Part shown: positions 44,948 through 53,207 of the stretch, one piece after another
Layout: the number at the start of each line of letters is the position of its first letter
Numbering within the stretch: position 1 is the stretch's first letter
DNA from: Terriglobia bacterium
Lineage (GTDB): Bacteria > Acidobacteriota > Terriglobia > Acidiferrales > UBA7541
Direction of reading: 5' to 3'
Length of the DNA stretch: 57,512 nucleotides
Assembly: GCA_020073375.1 (NCBI GenBank)
Contig: JAIQFG010000019.1
Span: forward strand, 1 to 57,512
Made by a program: the position numbers and the translations under genes
Notes under the pieces: model-generated
The model's database searches: none
What the model saw: the letters and a program-made list of their open reading frames with translations, nothing else
Told to the model about the DNA's origin: nothing

Positions 44948-46236
44948 GGCTTTGGCCCAACCGGAAAAATTGTCACGTCATCCACCCACGCTGTTCCGCT
45001 GATCTTATTGTCGAGCCGCGCGCTGGGTGCGCGAAACACGCGCACCCGGATCAAATGTGTCTGCGCCCCCGTGATGAAGTCGGCCTCTTCCAGCGTCCAG
45101 GGCTGCGTGCCGCGTTCATTGGGCGTTAAAATATCCAGGGATTTCTGGTCTCTGGGATCGTAGATTTCAAACCGCACGCCGCTATCGGTGGAAATCTGCT
45201 CGGTGCGCAGGTATCCCTGAAAGCGGTAGCGCGTTCCGGGAGTCACCAGCACCTGCTGGTACAGATTGCCGTACGTCAAATTCTCCGACCCGTCGAAAAC
45301 AATTTTCGCCGAGCGCTCGCCGGCATGCTTTACGTCGCCATCGTAATCAAAGTTCGCGCCGGGGACGTCCATCTCCTGCCAGGTGAACCCCCCGCCGGTT
45401 AAATCCTTCTCAAATCCGCCGTCAAAGATGAGCGAGCGGACGCCCGGCCCGGGCGCGGAATCCGCCACGAGGCCCCCGAGAGAAGTCGCCTGGCGCCACA
45501 CCTCGCCGGCGTCGTCATAGCGCTCCTGGGCAACCAGCATGTCAAGGAACGGAAACACAGCCTTCCATTCCACGGACGGCTTTTTTCCGATCAGGCGACT
45601 CCAGACGGCCAGGCCCGCTGACGGCTCCTGCGAATCGGATAAGAAGCCGATCGCTCCCCAATCCGCCGCGGGCGTATCGGGCAGAATTTGATCCAGCAAC
45701 ACATGCACATCGGGATCGCTGTGCCAGGCGCGTGAAACGGCCAGAGGAATGAGCTTCGGATCCACCGTCACGGCGCGGTGAATTTCCGCGTAGGCTTCGG
45801 GCAGGCGCTGCTGGCGAAGCAGGAAATTACCGTATTTCCAGGCGACTTCGGGAGAAATCGGATAATCGTGCTGCGCGGCTTGAAAATATTTGTCCGCTTC
45901 CCCGTTCTGCCCGGCCATCTCCAGCGTGCTGGCCAGATCGAGTTTATAAAATGGCGAATAAGGATTCAGTTCGATGGCGCGGCGATAGTAGGTAAGTGCC
46001 AGAGGGAGATCGGTGTGATCGAAATCCAGCTGGCGGAATCGTCCCAACTGGTACCAGTGTTCGGAGTCGCCCGGTTCGATTTGTGCGGCGCGCAGCCAGT
46101 CGTCCGCGCTGGAGGATCCGGCAAAGTGCCCGGCCACGGCATGTTTTACGCCCGCGTAGGAAATCCAGATCGCCGCCGCGATCGCCACGGCGACCGCGGA
46201 CCAGCGCGCTGCGGAATTGGGCGCTCCCTCAGACAT
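44944..46236 (-). CDS. TPR protein with N-terminal anchor and C-terminal jelly-roll domain
   Basis: 430 residues. A membrane helix at about 13-28 anchors the protein. TPR-like repeats follow at about 45-180 (DDWLRAAQIEPGDSEHWYQL, ALTYYRRAIELNPYSPFYKL). The C-terminal part (about 270-425) starts SLIFDGGFEKDLTGGGFTWQ and ends GTAWVDDVTIFPV, the pattern of galactose-binding-like/CBM jelly rolls. It is coupled to the ligase gene. It may hold glycan chains near the ligase. Such TPR-ligase pairs are frequent in exopolysaccharide loci; the exact role is unknown. Confidence 0.8.
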   Translation of the reverse strand: MSEGAPNSAARWSAVAVAIAAAIWISYAGVKHAVAGHFAGSSSADDWLRAAQIEPGDSEHWYQLGRFRQLDFDHTDLPLALTYYRRAIELNPYSPFYKLDLASTLEMAGQNGEADKYFQAAQHDYPISPEVAWKYGNFLLRQQRLPEAYAEIHRAVTVDPKLIPLAVSRAWHSDPDVHVLLDQILPDTPAADWGAIGFLSDSQEPSAGLAVWSRLIGKKPSVEWKAVFPFLDMLVAQERYDDAGEVWRQATSLGGLVADSAPGPGVRSLIFDGGFEKDLTGGGFTWQEMDVPGANFDYDGDVKHAGERSAKIVFDGSENLTYGNLYQQVLVTPGTRYRFQGYLRTEQISTDSGVRFEIYDPRDQKSLDILTPNERGTQPWTLEEADFITGAQTHLIRVRVFRAPSARLDNKISGTAWVDDVTIFPVGPKP

Positions 46237-46355
46237 CCGCCGCTAATCTGCTACGGATGCTGGGCCTTACGCAACTGAAAACATGACGATTTCGTTGCGC
46301 ATCGCGCATCGGTTAATTCTCACCCTGTGGATTGTCATTCTGCGGAGTATGTATT

Positions 46356-47615
46356 TCACACTTTAGATGCGTTACCTGATCCTTTGTGACTCGTTTCATT
46401 TTGGGAAGGCATACTCTTTCTCCGGCGTCTCCATCCCCACCCGTACTGCGTGATCAACCTCCAGGGCCGCACGAGAACGTACAGCGGGGCAAGAAAGCGA
46501 GGCAGGCGCACGGTCTGCAGATCATGCTCGGTGGGGCTCATGCCTAGGCGCAACAGATGGCGCAGCCCAGGCCAGAATTTGTCGCGTGAACGCAGCCGGA
46601 ATATGGCGCGCGGCATTACGCCCGGATTAGTCGCCGATATTCCCGAGTATTGTTCGTACACCTTTTCCGCCAGCTCCGACACCACGGTGTCCCGCCGAAT
46701 TTCTTCCAGCATATTCCGCGGCAAAGCGGCGCCGAACAAGTCGTGGGCCAGGTAAAGCCCCAGATGGAGCACGCGAGTGGATTCCATTTTTGCCGCGATC
46801 CGCGAGAGCAACGCCCAATCCACAGGCTGCGCCATCGTCAATTTCGCGATGTCCAGCACCCAGCCCAGCCGCTCCCAGAAATGTTTCCCGCCGTGCACGC
46901 ACAGCATAATGAGGGTGTCCTCGACGCAAAATGTGCGCAGGCGCTGCTCTCCGATTTCCACGGTCATCAGGCGGGAATTCAGGTCCTGGAAATCGATGGG
47001 CGTGGGGAAATAGCGCAGCGTCCGCTCGGTGTGAAATTCGGCAAGGATCTTTTCGGGATGCGATTGGAACGAATACTGGCCCGGCGCGATTCCGTCCTCT
47101 CCGGCGTGCGCCTCCCGCCGGTCAAATTGCGGACAATAACCCGCCGACTCCAGCACGGCCAGCATCCGCGGAATATTTTTTTGTTCGACGGCAAAATCCA
47201 GGTCCAGGTATTCGCGCAGCAGGAAACTGCCGTACGCAACCCGCGCCAGCAGCGGCCCCTTGTAGGGAATCACCGGAATTTGCGCGCCCTCGAGCAGCCG
47301 GTGCAAACGAATCAGTTCCCAGAGCAGCGCCTTCCCCGCGGTCACCGACGGCGCCGCGGCCTGCCTCAGCCGATCCAACTCCTCGGGCGAAATCAGATCT
47401 TGCGCCGCGCCGAAAACCGCTTCATAAACCACGGGCGACAACCGGTGCCGCTCCGCAACCGCCAGCGCATCGGGCCAGTTCAATCCCTCGCGGATGAGGC
47501 GGCGGACATTCTCTTTGGCCGAAGGATCGATCAGGGCGCGGCCGCAGTAAAGAATAAATTCCAGTTCCGGGCGCGCCGCGCCCGCGCAATTCCGCCAGCC
47601 CCTTTCACGCGTCAT
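46356..47615 (-). CDS. Nucleotidyltransferase family protein (NTP_transf_5-like) of the RiPP cassette
   Basis: 419 residues from ATG 47615 (MTRERGWRNCAGAA). The frame is open further upstream but only as a shadow of the methyltransferase gene. Residues about 120-160 have PYKGPLLARVAYGSFLLREY-LDLDF, the K-G...R...D-x-D pattern of this nucleotidyltransferase family, which often sits in lasso peptide clusters with an HPr-like kinase (for example paeninodin type). It could act on the kinase product, but no activity is proven here. A 12-codon remnant of a second copy lies at 54139-54174, which supports this start codon. Confidence 0.8.
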   Translation of the reverse strand: MTRERGWRNCAGAARPELEFILYCGRALIDPSAKENVRRLIREGLNWPDALAVAERHRLSPVVYEAVFGAAQDLISPEELDRLRQAAAPSVTAGKALLWELIRLHRLLEGAQIPVIPYKGPLLARVAYGSFLLREYLDLDFAVEQKNIPRMLAVLESAGYCPQFDRREAHAGEDGIAPGQYSFQSHPEKILAEFHTERTLRYFPTPIDFQDLNSRLMTVEIGEQRLRTFCVEDTLIMLCVHGGKHFWERLGWVLDIAKLTMAQPVDWALLSRIAAKMESTRVLHLGLYLAHDLFGAALPRNMLEEIRRDTVVSELAEKVYEQYSGISATNPGVMPRAIFRLRSRDKFWPGLRHLLRLGMSPTEHDLQTVRLPRFLAPLYVLVRPWRLITQYGWGWRRRRKSMPSQNETSHKGSGNASKV

Positions 47616-47698
47616 CCCGCCATTCTCGCGCCTTTTTGGATTCACCGCTGAAGTATTCCGTATTGATAAACCGCCGGGGGCGTTTGCGCGGAGTCGAG

Positions 47699-48859
47699 CT
47701 ACCGGCTGTAATCCTTCGACATCGCTCCCGCGTAGGAAAGCGCCTGCTGCCATTGAGGAAATCGCGAGGGATATTCGGCGGAGAGGCGCCGGGCAATCTC
47801 CTCGAGCGGCGCGCTTCCGTCCATCAGTTCGAGCGCGCGTTGCAGCACACGCCCCGCCTCGGAAATTTGCGGAACGAAAGTAGACGCGCCCTTCTGCAGC
47901 GCAGATGGGGACAACGTCGCTCCCTGCAGCTGCGACTGGTCGAATTGCGCGACAATCTTTTCCGGGGATTCCACCGATGCAATCTTCGTCTTCCAGCGGT
48001 AGAAATAATCCTTTTCGAGCAATTTTGCCAGCAGGTCGACGCGCACGTTTTGTCCCGCGACCAGGGGCACAGGGTGTAGCCAAGGGAAAAACAAGTATCC
48101 GTAAATAGTTGGAGGGCTTTCCGGGGCGTTAGAAAAACCTACGCCGTCCGCCAGTTCCGTATCGAACCAGACCGCGGTTCCATGCCCGGTCCCGTCGCGC
48201 TGCACGGTCCAGGACAATTCGCGTTGAATGTCTGGATTCTCCACGGTCCTGTAATCGAACGTGGCCCAGAGTTGCGGCTGCGTGAGCAACTGCTCGGGAG
48301 CAAAGCGCACGGTATGCAATTCGTTTAAGACAATTCTCCTGGCCGCGCTCAAGTCCAGGCCGAGCCCATTGCGCTCCCAGGGATCCACGATTTTCGCATA
48401 CCGCTCGGGAATTTCGACAACGGCGGCATAAATCGAATCCTTTCGCGGGATCAGTGTCCCGCCGGGAGCGAGAAAACGCCGCCGTGCGTCCGCAATCGAG
48501 GGAATGTGGAGTTCAAAAGTCGGAAGTACCCCGCGCAAATCGGAGATGATTACGTCGGCGCGAACGGGAAGCGCCGCCTTGGTGGATATCTCCTCGATGA
48601 ATTCAATCCGGTCCGCGCAGCCATTGTCCTTGGCGATCTGGCGCGCTAGGTCAATGACGGGATTCACCTCCATCGCGAAAACGCGGCTGGCGCCGAGCTG
48701 GCAGGCAAGTACGGCAAATACACCTGGTCCGGTGCCGATCTCCAATACCACCGCGCCGGGGCGAACCGCCGCGCGAAGTGCCGCCGCATGGGCGTCCAGG
48801 CGCACGCGATCGCCAATCATCGCTCCGTAGTTTTCGACGCTGTAACCGCTTTCCGTCAT
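47699..48859 (-). CDS. PRMT-like methyltransferase with C-terminal PqqD/RRE-like segment
   Basis: 386 residues. The core resembles protein arginine methyltransferases: YGAMIGDRVRLDAHAAAL, SAM motif I LEIGTGPGVFA (39-49), E64 of motif II, and SDLRGVLPTFE (106-116), which aligns with the PRMT double-E loop (first Glu replaced by Asp). PWLHPVPL stands where PRMTs have the THW loop. The last 60 residues (ISEAGRVLQRALELMDGS then APLEEIARRLSAEYPSRFP) look like the helical half of a PqqD/RRE domain, the usual leader-peptide binder in RiPPs. It probably methylates the precursor peptide; the target residue is unknown. A close full-length paralogue is at 54258. Confidence 0.78.
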   Translation of the reverse strand: MTESGYSVENYGAMIGDRVRLDAHAAALRAAVRPGAVVLEIGTGPGVFAVLACQLGASRVFAMEVNPVIDLARQIAKDNGCADRIEFIEEISTKAALPVRADVIISDLRGVLPTFELHIPSIADARRRFLAPGGTLIPRKDSIYAAVVEIPERYAKIVDPWERNGLGLDLSAARRIVLNELHTVRFAPEQLLTQPQLWATFDYRTVENPDIQRELSWTVQRDGTGHGTAVWFDTELADGVGFSNAPESPPTIYGYLFFPWLHPVPLVAGQNVRVDLLAKLLEKDYFYRWKTKIASVESPEKIVAQFDQSQLQGATLSPSALQKGASTFVPQISEAGRVLQRALELMDGSAPLEEIARRLSAEYPSRFPQWQQALSYAGAMSKDYSR

Positions 48860-48868
48860 ATCCGTGGC

Positions 48869-48874
48869 AGTATA
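48869..48874 (-). promoter_or_regulatory. Conserved extended -10-like box before the PRMT-like gene
   Basis: The minus strand reads TGCTATACTGCCAC, with TATACT ending 9 nt before the ATG. The same sequence and the same 9-nt distance occur before the paralogue at 55428-55433, although the flanks differ. No Shine-Dalgarno is visible in either gap. An internal promoter giving a nearly leaderless transcript is possible; a -35 box is not evident. Confidence 0.3.
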
Positions 48875-48889
48875 GCAGGCGGGAGACGT

Positions 48890-49858
48890 TTACGCGGGGC
48901 CGCGGTCGGGGAAATCAAAACCGCGGGACTTCCATTTGATTTGGAGGTCGGCTACCTCCGCGGGGAGATCCTCCAAGGCATTCACGATGGTCGGCAAGTC
49001 GCGCAACAAGTGCGTCAGGTAGCCGCTGAAATTCACGCGATTGAAGAAGTTGTAATTTACGGTTATCGATTTTTCAAGGGCTACTGCGTGATGCCACCAA
49101 CGGGAGGGCATGAACAGCAACTCGCCCGGCTCCAGCGTGCACTCGTACGGGACGGCATTCCGGAAGAGCGGGAATTTCTCGAAGTCGGGCGCATCGGGAT
49201 CGACCATTCCCTTGTAAAGCGCGCCAGAATCTTCCGGAGAGAACAGCACGCACCTTTTCTTGCCGATGACTTGAGCCAGATAGGCGTGCGATCGCAGAAA
49301 ATCGTAGTGCAGCCCTACTTGTGCGCCCCTGCCGCCAATCATGAGTCCCCCAGGAAAATAACTCGTGTTGTAGAGGGTATTGAGCAGACCGTGCGGCAAC
49401 AAAGGAAGCAAGTCCTCGACGAACTTCGGGCTCAGTTCAATATCATCGAGCAGTTCGGGATGCAATCTGAAAACATTCCAAGCCAGATACAAGGGAGTCG
49501 AACCGGGTTCCGCAGGAGCCGGACAGGGACGCAGCGTTTTCGCGTCGATCCACAATCCCGGTGACTCGGCGTCCGGTGAGTCAAGGTAATCCAGGAATCC
49601 GTTGAACTTCATTAACTTCACGCGCCGGACGCCGTTGAAAATCCTCGGTGAAACATGGTCGTTCCCATAGCGCGCCTTAAAGAAGTCGAAGCTCCACCGG
49701 GATACAGCTCTCCAGGAGTCCATTGCGTCAGTGACGATGACAGGTTTGCCCGAACCGGTGAGATATCGCTGATGGAAGAGTTCCGGTGTGAGCCCGGCTA
49801 TTCGCTCGACCGGCAGGGCGTGCAAACTACGCGTCGCGGTCTTCATGGCTTTGTCCAT
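48890..49858 (-). CDS. JmjC/cupin-8-like Fe(II)/2OG oxygenase of the RiPP cassette
   Basis: 322 residues from ATG 49858 (ATG 49846 also possible). The upstream open part to 50038 overlaps the kinase gene and is not structured. The JmjC-like core has IVTDAMDSWRA, the first iron ligands in VGLHYDFLRSH (H184, D186), KKRCVLFSPED, and the distal His in PSRWWHHAVALEKS (H256/H257). Such cytoplasmic oxygenases hydroxylate protein side chains; here the likely substrate is the precursor peptide. It lies between kinase and PRMT-like genes. A decayed copy of the C-terminal third is at 55451-55714. Confidence 0.85.
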   Translation of the reverse strand: MDKAMKTATRSLHALPVERIAGLTPELFHQRYLTGSGKPVIVTDAMDSWRAVSRWSFDFFKARYGNDHVSPRIFNGVRRVKLMKFNGFLDYLDSPDAESPGLWIDAKTLRPCPAPAEPGSTPLYLAWNVFRLHPELLDDIELSPKFVEDLLPLLPHGLLNTLYNTSYFPGGLMIGGRGAQVGLHYDFLRSHAYLAQVIGKKRCVLFSPEDSGALYKGMVDPDAPDFEKFPLFRNAVPYECTLEPGELLFMPSRWWHHAVALEKSITVNYNFFNRVNFSGYLTHLLRDLPTIVNALEDLPAEVADLQIKWKSRGFDFPDRGPA

Positions 49859-49962
49859 CCAATTGCGGCTACTCGCAATCTTACGAGGTGAAAGCGATAT
49901 CTGTCCATGCGCGATTGGTTCCGACGGCCCTCCATGATTGAGGACGCAGGGAGATTTCCGAT

Positions 49963-50976
49963 TCACCGGGTACCAAGCATCGCGTTCGCAGACTCCTGTT
50001 TGCGGAGCCGCTTGGCATCCGCGGCGATCGCTTCGCAAAATTCAAATACCTTGGCCGGGTTGTTCGCGGGACGCGCACGGCGAACCGGTACGGTCCTGCT
50101 CAAGCGTCCCAGGACTTCAAATTCGCGTTTTCGCATGTCCGCATCCAAAAGAAAATTCAGATACGTGTTGGCCACCAGAACGATGAAGGCGTCTCTGGCT
50201 GTAAGCTCTTGCAGAACCGGGGCATCCGGCAACTCTTCCCGCAATTCGAGCAGGTAGACAGCGCTCAGTGGCAATGCGCTCGATTGGAAACGGTAGCCAT
50301 CCCGATCGAGGGGTACGTATTTCTTTTCCCACGTCGGCGTGATCTGCGGCAGGTCCTCCTCCGGACCGAACAGCGAACGCGCCGAATCCGGCCACACATT
50401 CACGCGCGGATAACCCGGCTGCACCAGAAACGTGCCGCCGCGATCATCCAGGACCGCGACGTCATCCGCGAGGATCGGATAGCCAAGCCGCGCAAAAGCG
50501 GCGGCGGTGGTCGATTTCCCCGCTCCGGCCGCTCCCATAATTGCGATCGCGCGATCCCCAACCGCTATGGAGCTCGCGTGCAGGGACGTAGCGCCTCGAA
50601 GGCGCAGGACAAAATTGAGGATTTGTCCAACCAGATATCTGGATGCGTCTTCCAGGGAATAGTCGTCAGGCCAATCGCCCCATATCTCCCGGCCATGGCG
50701 CTCGATAGCAAATCTCGGGCCGTCGCTATAGAAAAAACCGTAGTAGGCGCCGCCATTGAGCATACCGGCGCGCACGTTCGGGTCGATTCCAGGATCGGGA
50801 CTTGCGCTGGTATAAAAGATGTCACTCAGCGAAGCGGAGAACTTCGAGGCAAAATTCGACCCATCCTTGAGCCGAATGTGAAGTGAAACTGGACAGGATT
50901 CATCGCTTGCAGCCAAGCCCGGTATGGGGATATTGCTGGAAGCGCGTAATCCGTAAACCAAGTATGAGGCTGGCAA
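49963..50976 (-). CDS. HPr-kinase-like (HprK) peptide kinase candidate
   Basis: 337 residues from TTG 50976 (PASYLVYGLRASSNIPIPG), 40 bp after the precursor stop. Walker A GAAGAGKSTT (148-157) and ARLGYPILADDVAVLDDRG, with the acidic pair that follows the P-loop in HPr kinases, identify an HprK-like domain; H133 in LHASSIAVG precedes it. In lasso clusters of the paeninodin type the same family phosphorylates a C-terminal Ser of the precursor. The precursor here ends in Thr (TRT), so a C-terminal hydroxyl is available. A paralogue lies at 55725-56762. Confidence 0.85.
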   Translation of the reverse strand: MPASYLVYGLRASSNIPIPGLAASDESCPVSLHIRLKDGSNFASKFSASLSDIFYTSASPDPGIDPNVRAGMLNGGAYYGFFYSDGPRFAIERHGREIWGDWPDDYSLEDASRYLVGQILNFVLRLRGATSLHASSIAVGDRAIAIMGAAGAGKSTTAAAFARLGYPILADDVAVLDDRGGTFLVQPGYPRVNVWPDSARSLFGPEEDLPQITPTWEKKYVPLDRDGYRFQSSALPLSAVYLLELREELPDAPVLQELTARDAFIVLVANTYLNFLLDADMRKREFEVLGRLSRTVPVRRARPANNPAKVFEFCEAIAADAKRLRKQESANAMLGTR

Positions 50977-51016
50977 TCAGGTTCCGCCCGGTCAACAAAA
51001 AAGACGAGTATCCCAG

Positions 51017-51154
51017 CTATGTCCTGGTATTTCCAAACATCGCCCCATCGAGCATATGGGTGACGGTCATGGTGGCGGATTGCGTTATGACATGAATATC
51101 GCCATAGATTTTTACCACTGGCTTGGAATAGATTTTTTTGTCACGCTTTGACAT
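51017..51154 (-). CDS. Lasso-type RiPP precursor peptide (cassette 1)
   Basis: 45 residues from ATG 51154; an in-frame ATG at 51172 would add six. The leader KKIYSKPVVKIYGDI plus HVITQ has the Y-x-x-P motif and the conserved Thr found near the end of lasso leaders. The putative core is SATMTVTHMLDGAMFGNTRT, with a single Asp. It matches the peptide at 57370-57512 closely (YGDI-x-VITQS-x-TMT) and the one at 56787-56933 in outline. The gene lies 41 bp after the cyclase-like gene and 40 bp before the kinase gene. If the leader is cut after ITQ, Asp is residue 11 of the core, outside the usual 7-9. Confidence 0.8.
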   Translation of the reverse strand: MSKRDKKIYSKPVVKIYGDIHVITQSATMTVTHMLDGAMFGNTRT

Positions 51155-51195
51155 GATCGGATTAGCTCTCATTCTTGGGCATTAATCTTTTATCA

Positions 51196-53028
51196 TTAAA
51201 ATTCTCTAAAGCGCAACCAAAGATTGAGGCTAAGCGGCCTCAGGTGAGCCCAGGCGGCGCACGAACTCTTTTCCCGATACACAGCAGGGATCTTCCGGCG
51301 CGATACGTAAATTCCCAATTCCTCGATCGGCTTGAAACCATCAACCCATGCCGATTCGGGTCTGCCGAGGATGGCATTCAGGGGTTCAGCCGGCATAGGC
51401 GACTTGCGGCGCAAGCGCACGGCATTGGGAAGTGAGCCACGGGCAGCCTCACGGAGCAATTCCTTATCGCAACACCACGGTAGCGCAGGTAAACCAAGGA
51501 GGAATTTTAGCAATCGTAGGTCGAAAAAAGGGTGGCGTATCTCAACTGGCACTTGGGTAACACTGGTATCGTAACCTTCAAAATGGCTGGCCCATCCTTG
51601 GCTGGCAGTAAATTCATGAGCTTGCTGACGAACGGATTGGCTGGCAGTCTTCGTCTCGTTCAGGGTTGCCCAACGGTCCCGCAAACACAATTTCCTTTCC
51701 AAGTCAGAATTCAGCCATTCCGGAAAGCACACCGTGGCTGTCCTGGAAGGAAACAATCGATGCCACCTGGCGCGAATGTACAGGCGGGAGAGCCTTCCGG
51801 GACTGGTGAGATAGCGGACCACATCCCGTAGCGCACGGTTTACCTGCCCTTTCTTCATCAACTCGCCTAAATAGACGGAAATTTGCGCGTAAAGTGCCGG
51901 ATCGGCGCCAAAACCCGTCAGGGCGATACGGCTTGCCGCGGAGATTTGCCGCAGCTGGTCAGTTGAAGTATCCGGCCAGGCCAGGTGCATGGGCATCGGC
52001 AAGCGGTAACCGGGCTCCTCGCCGCGCTCAAAAATCTTGCGGTTGTCGCTCACAAGATATTCGATGGGAATTTGCAGGGCGTCCGCGGCGAGTGTGGCGT
52101 AGTGTCTCTCCTGGTTGGGAATCAGGCTGTCAAACACCTCCGTATAGGCGCGCACGCTGGGTCCAATTCCGCTGCGAGCAAGAACCCGCTGCGCGCTGGC
52201 GGCTACAATCGTGGAATCCAGTCCTCCGCTCATCATGACGCCTGCGCTACTCCCGCGCAAACGGTCGGCGACAGCGGCATCGAGCAATTCTCGGAATCGC
52301 TCGACGTATTCCTCGCTCCGGGAGAAATGAATGGGCGTTGCGATGGGCAATTCCCAATAGCGTCGGAGACATGAAGTCCCTTGCTCGTAAACGAGCGTGT
52401 GCGCGGCGGGCAACTGGCTGATATCAGCGAAGGAGGTAGTCGCGGGTTCCTGATTCGCGTCGAACAATAGAAAATCGGCGATGGCCAGATCGTTGAGGCG
52501 GTTGGAGACGCCCGGATGCAGACGAATGCAATTCAGCGTATTGCTGAAAATAATACCGGAGCCGAAGTTCGCATAGTACAGCTGCTTGACGCCCATCTGA
52601 TCCCGCGCGCAAAACAACCTTTGCTTCCGCGCATCCCAGATGGCGAACGTGAAATCCCCCAGCAGGTGTTCCACGCAAGCTTCGCCCCAGGCATCGTAGG
52701 CGTGGAGAATCAGTTCGGCATCCGGAGTGTACAGGTTGAGGCCCGCCGCGGCCGCGGTTTTTCCCTTGAGTTGGGCGATCAGCTCGGCCCGCGCGTCGAT
52801 TCGCGCGTCGGCGACAATCCACAAGCGATCGCCGAGCGTGGCGGGTTGCTTTTCCAGGGGCGCCCCGCGCGGGATTTGCAGCAACGCGTGCCCCAATCCC
52901 AGCGGGCCGTCGCACCGGATTTCCTGCGCATCGGGACCTCGAAAGGCGAGAAATTTCGTCAACTTTTCCAGCAGCAGGGGATCCACCGGAGGGCCGTCAA
53001 AGTGCACGATTCCGACGAAGCCGCTCAT
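51196..53028 (-). CDS. Lasso-cyclase-like asparagine synthetase homologue (glutaminase site lost)
   Basis: 610 residues. The N-terminus is MSGFVGIVHF: Ser replaces the Cys2 nucleophile of glutamine-dependent AsnB, so ammonia release is not expected. The synthetase part has the ATP PP-loop SGGLDST (267-273). Both features are known for lasso macrolactam synthetases (McjC type), which adenylate an Asp/Glu side chain for attack by the core N-terminus. Directly followed by a precursor peptide gene, so this reading is strong. No partner B1/B2 is seen. The AsnB at 4325 retains Cys2 and serves as a contrast. It is divergent from the oxygenase at 53208. Confidence 0.85.
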   Translation of the reverse strand: MSGFVGIVHFDGPPVDPLLLEKLTKFLAFRGPDAQEIRCDGPLGLGHALLQIPRGAPLEKQPATLGDRLWIVADARIDARAELIAQLKGKTAAAAGLNLYTPDAELILHAYDAWGEACVEHLLGDFTFAIWDARKQRLFCARDQMGVKQLYYANFGSGIIFSNTLNCIRLHPGVSNRLNDLAIADFLLFDANQEPATTSFADISQLPAAHTLVYEQGTSCLRRYWELPIATPIHFSRSEEYVERFRELLDAAVADRLRGSSAGVMMSGGLDSTIVAASAQRVLARSGIGPSVRAYTEVFDSLIPNQERHYATLAADALQIPIEYLVSDNRKIFERGEEPGYRLPMPMHLAWPDTSTDQLRQISAASRIALTGFGADPALYAQISVYLGELMKKGQVNRALRDVVRYLTSPGRLSRLYIRARWHRLFPSRTATVCFPEWLNSDLERKLCLRDRWATLNETKTASQSVRQQAHEFTASQGWASHFEGYDTSVTQVPVEIRHPFFDLRLLKFLLGLPALPWCCDKELLREAARGSLPNAVRLRRKSPMPAEPLNAILGRPESAWVDGFKPIEELGIYVSRRKIPAVYREKSSCAAWAHLRPLSLNLWLRFREF

Positions 53029-53207
53029 CGCGGCGCCCGCGAAAACCGATTATTCATCCCGCTTGGAAACAAGGAAAACAACACCGTCCGATCCATCTTC
53101 GCCGGATTACGATATCATGTTCCTGTTCTTGCCACAGCGCGGGCAGTAAGACCGGAAGACAAGCTGGGCTGAATATTTCATTGAACGCGAAATATCCTGA
53201 GGACCCT

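Noticed and set aside
46280..46365. 27-codon plus-strand frame (MTISLRIAHR...) between the two loci
   Set aside because: Hydrophobic but without a ribosome-binding site, leader motif or neighbour support; it is not like the three precursors.
47616..48083. N-terminal extension of the nucleotidyltransferase
   Set aside because: It is the shadow of the PRMT-like gene. The remnant in cassette 2 starts at the same MTR codons, which supports ATG 47615.
51155..51172. Upstream ATG of the cassette-1 precursor as the true start
   Set aside because: Possible, but the sequence before it has no better ribosome-binding site and the added residues are not shared with the other precursors.
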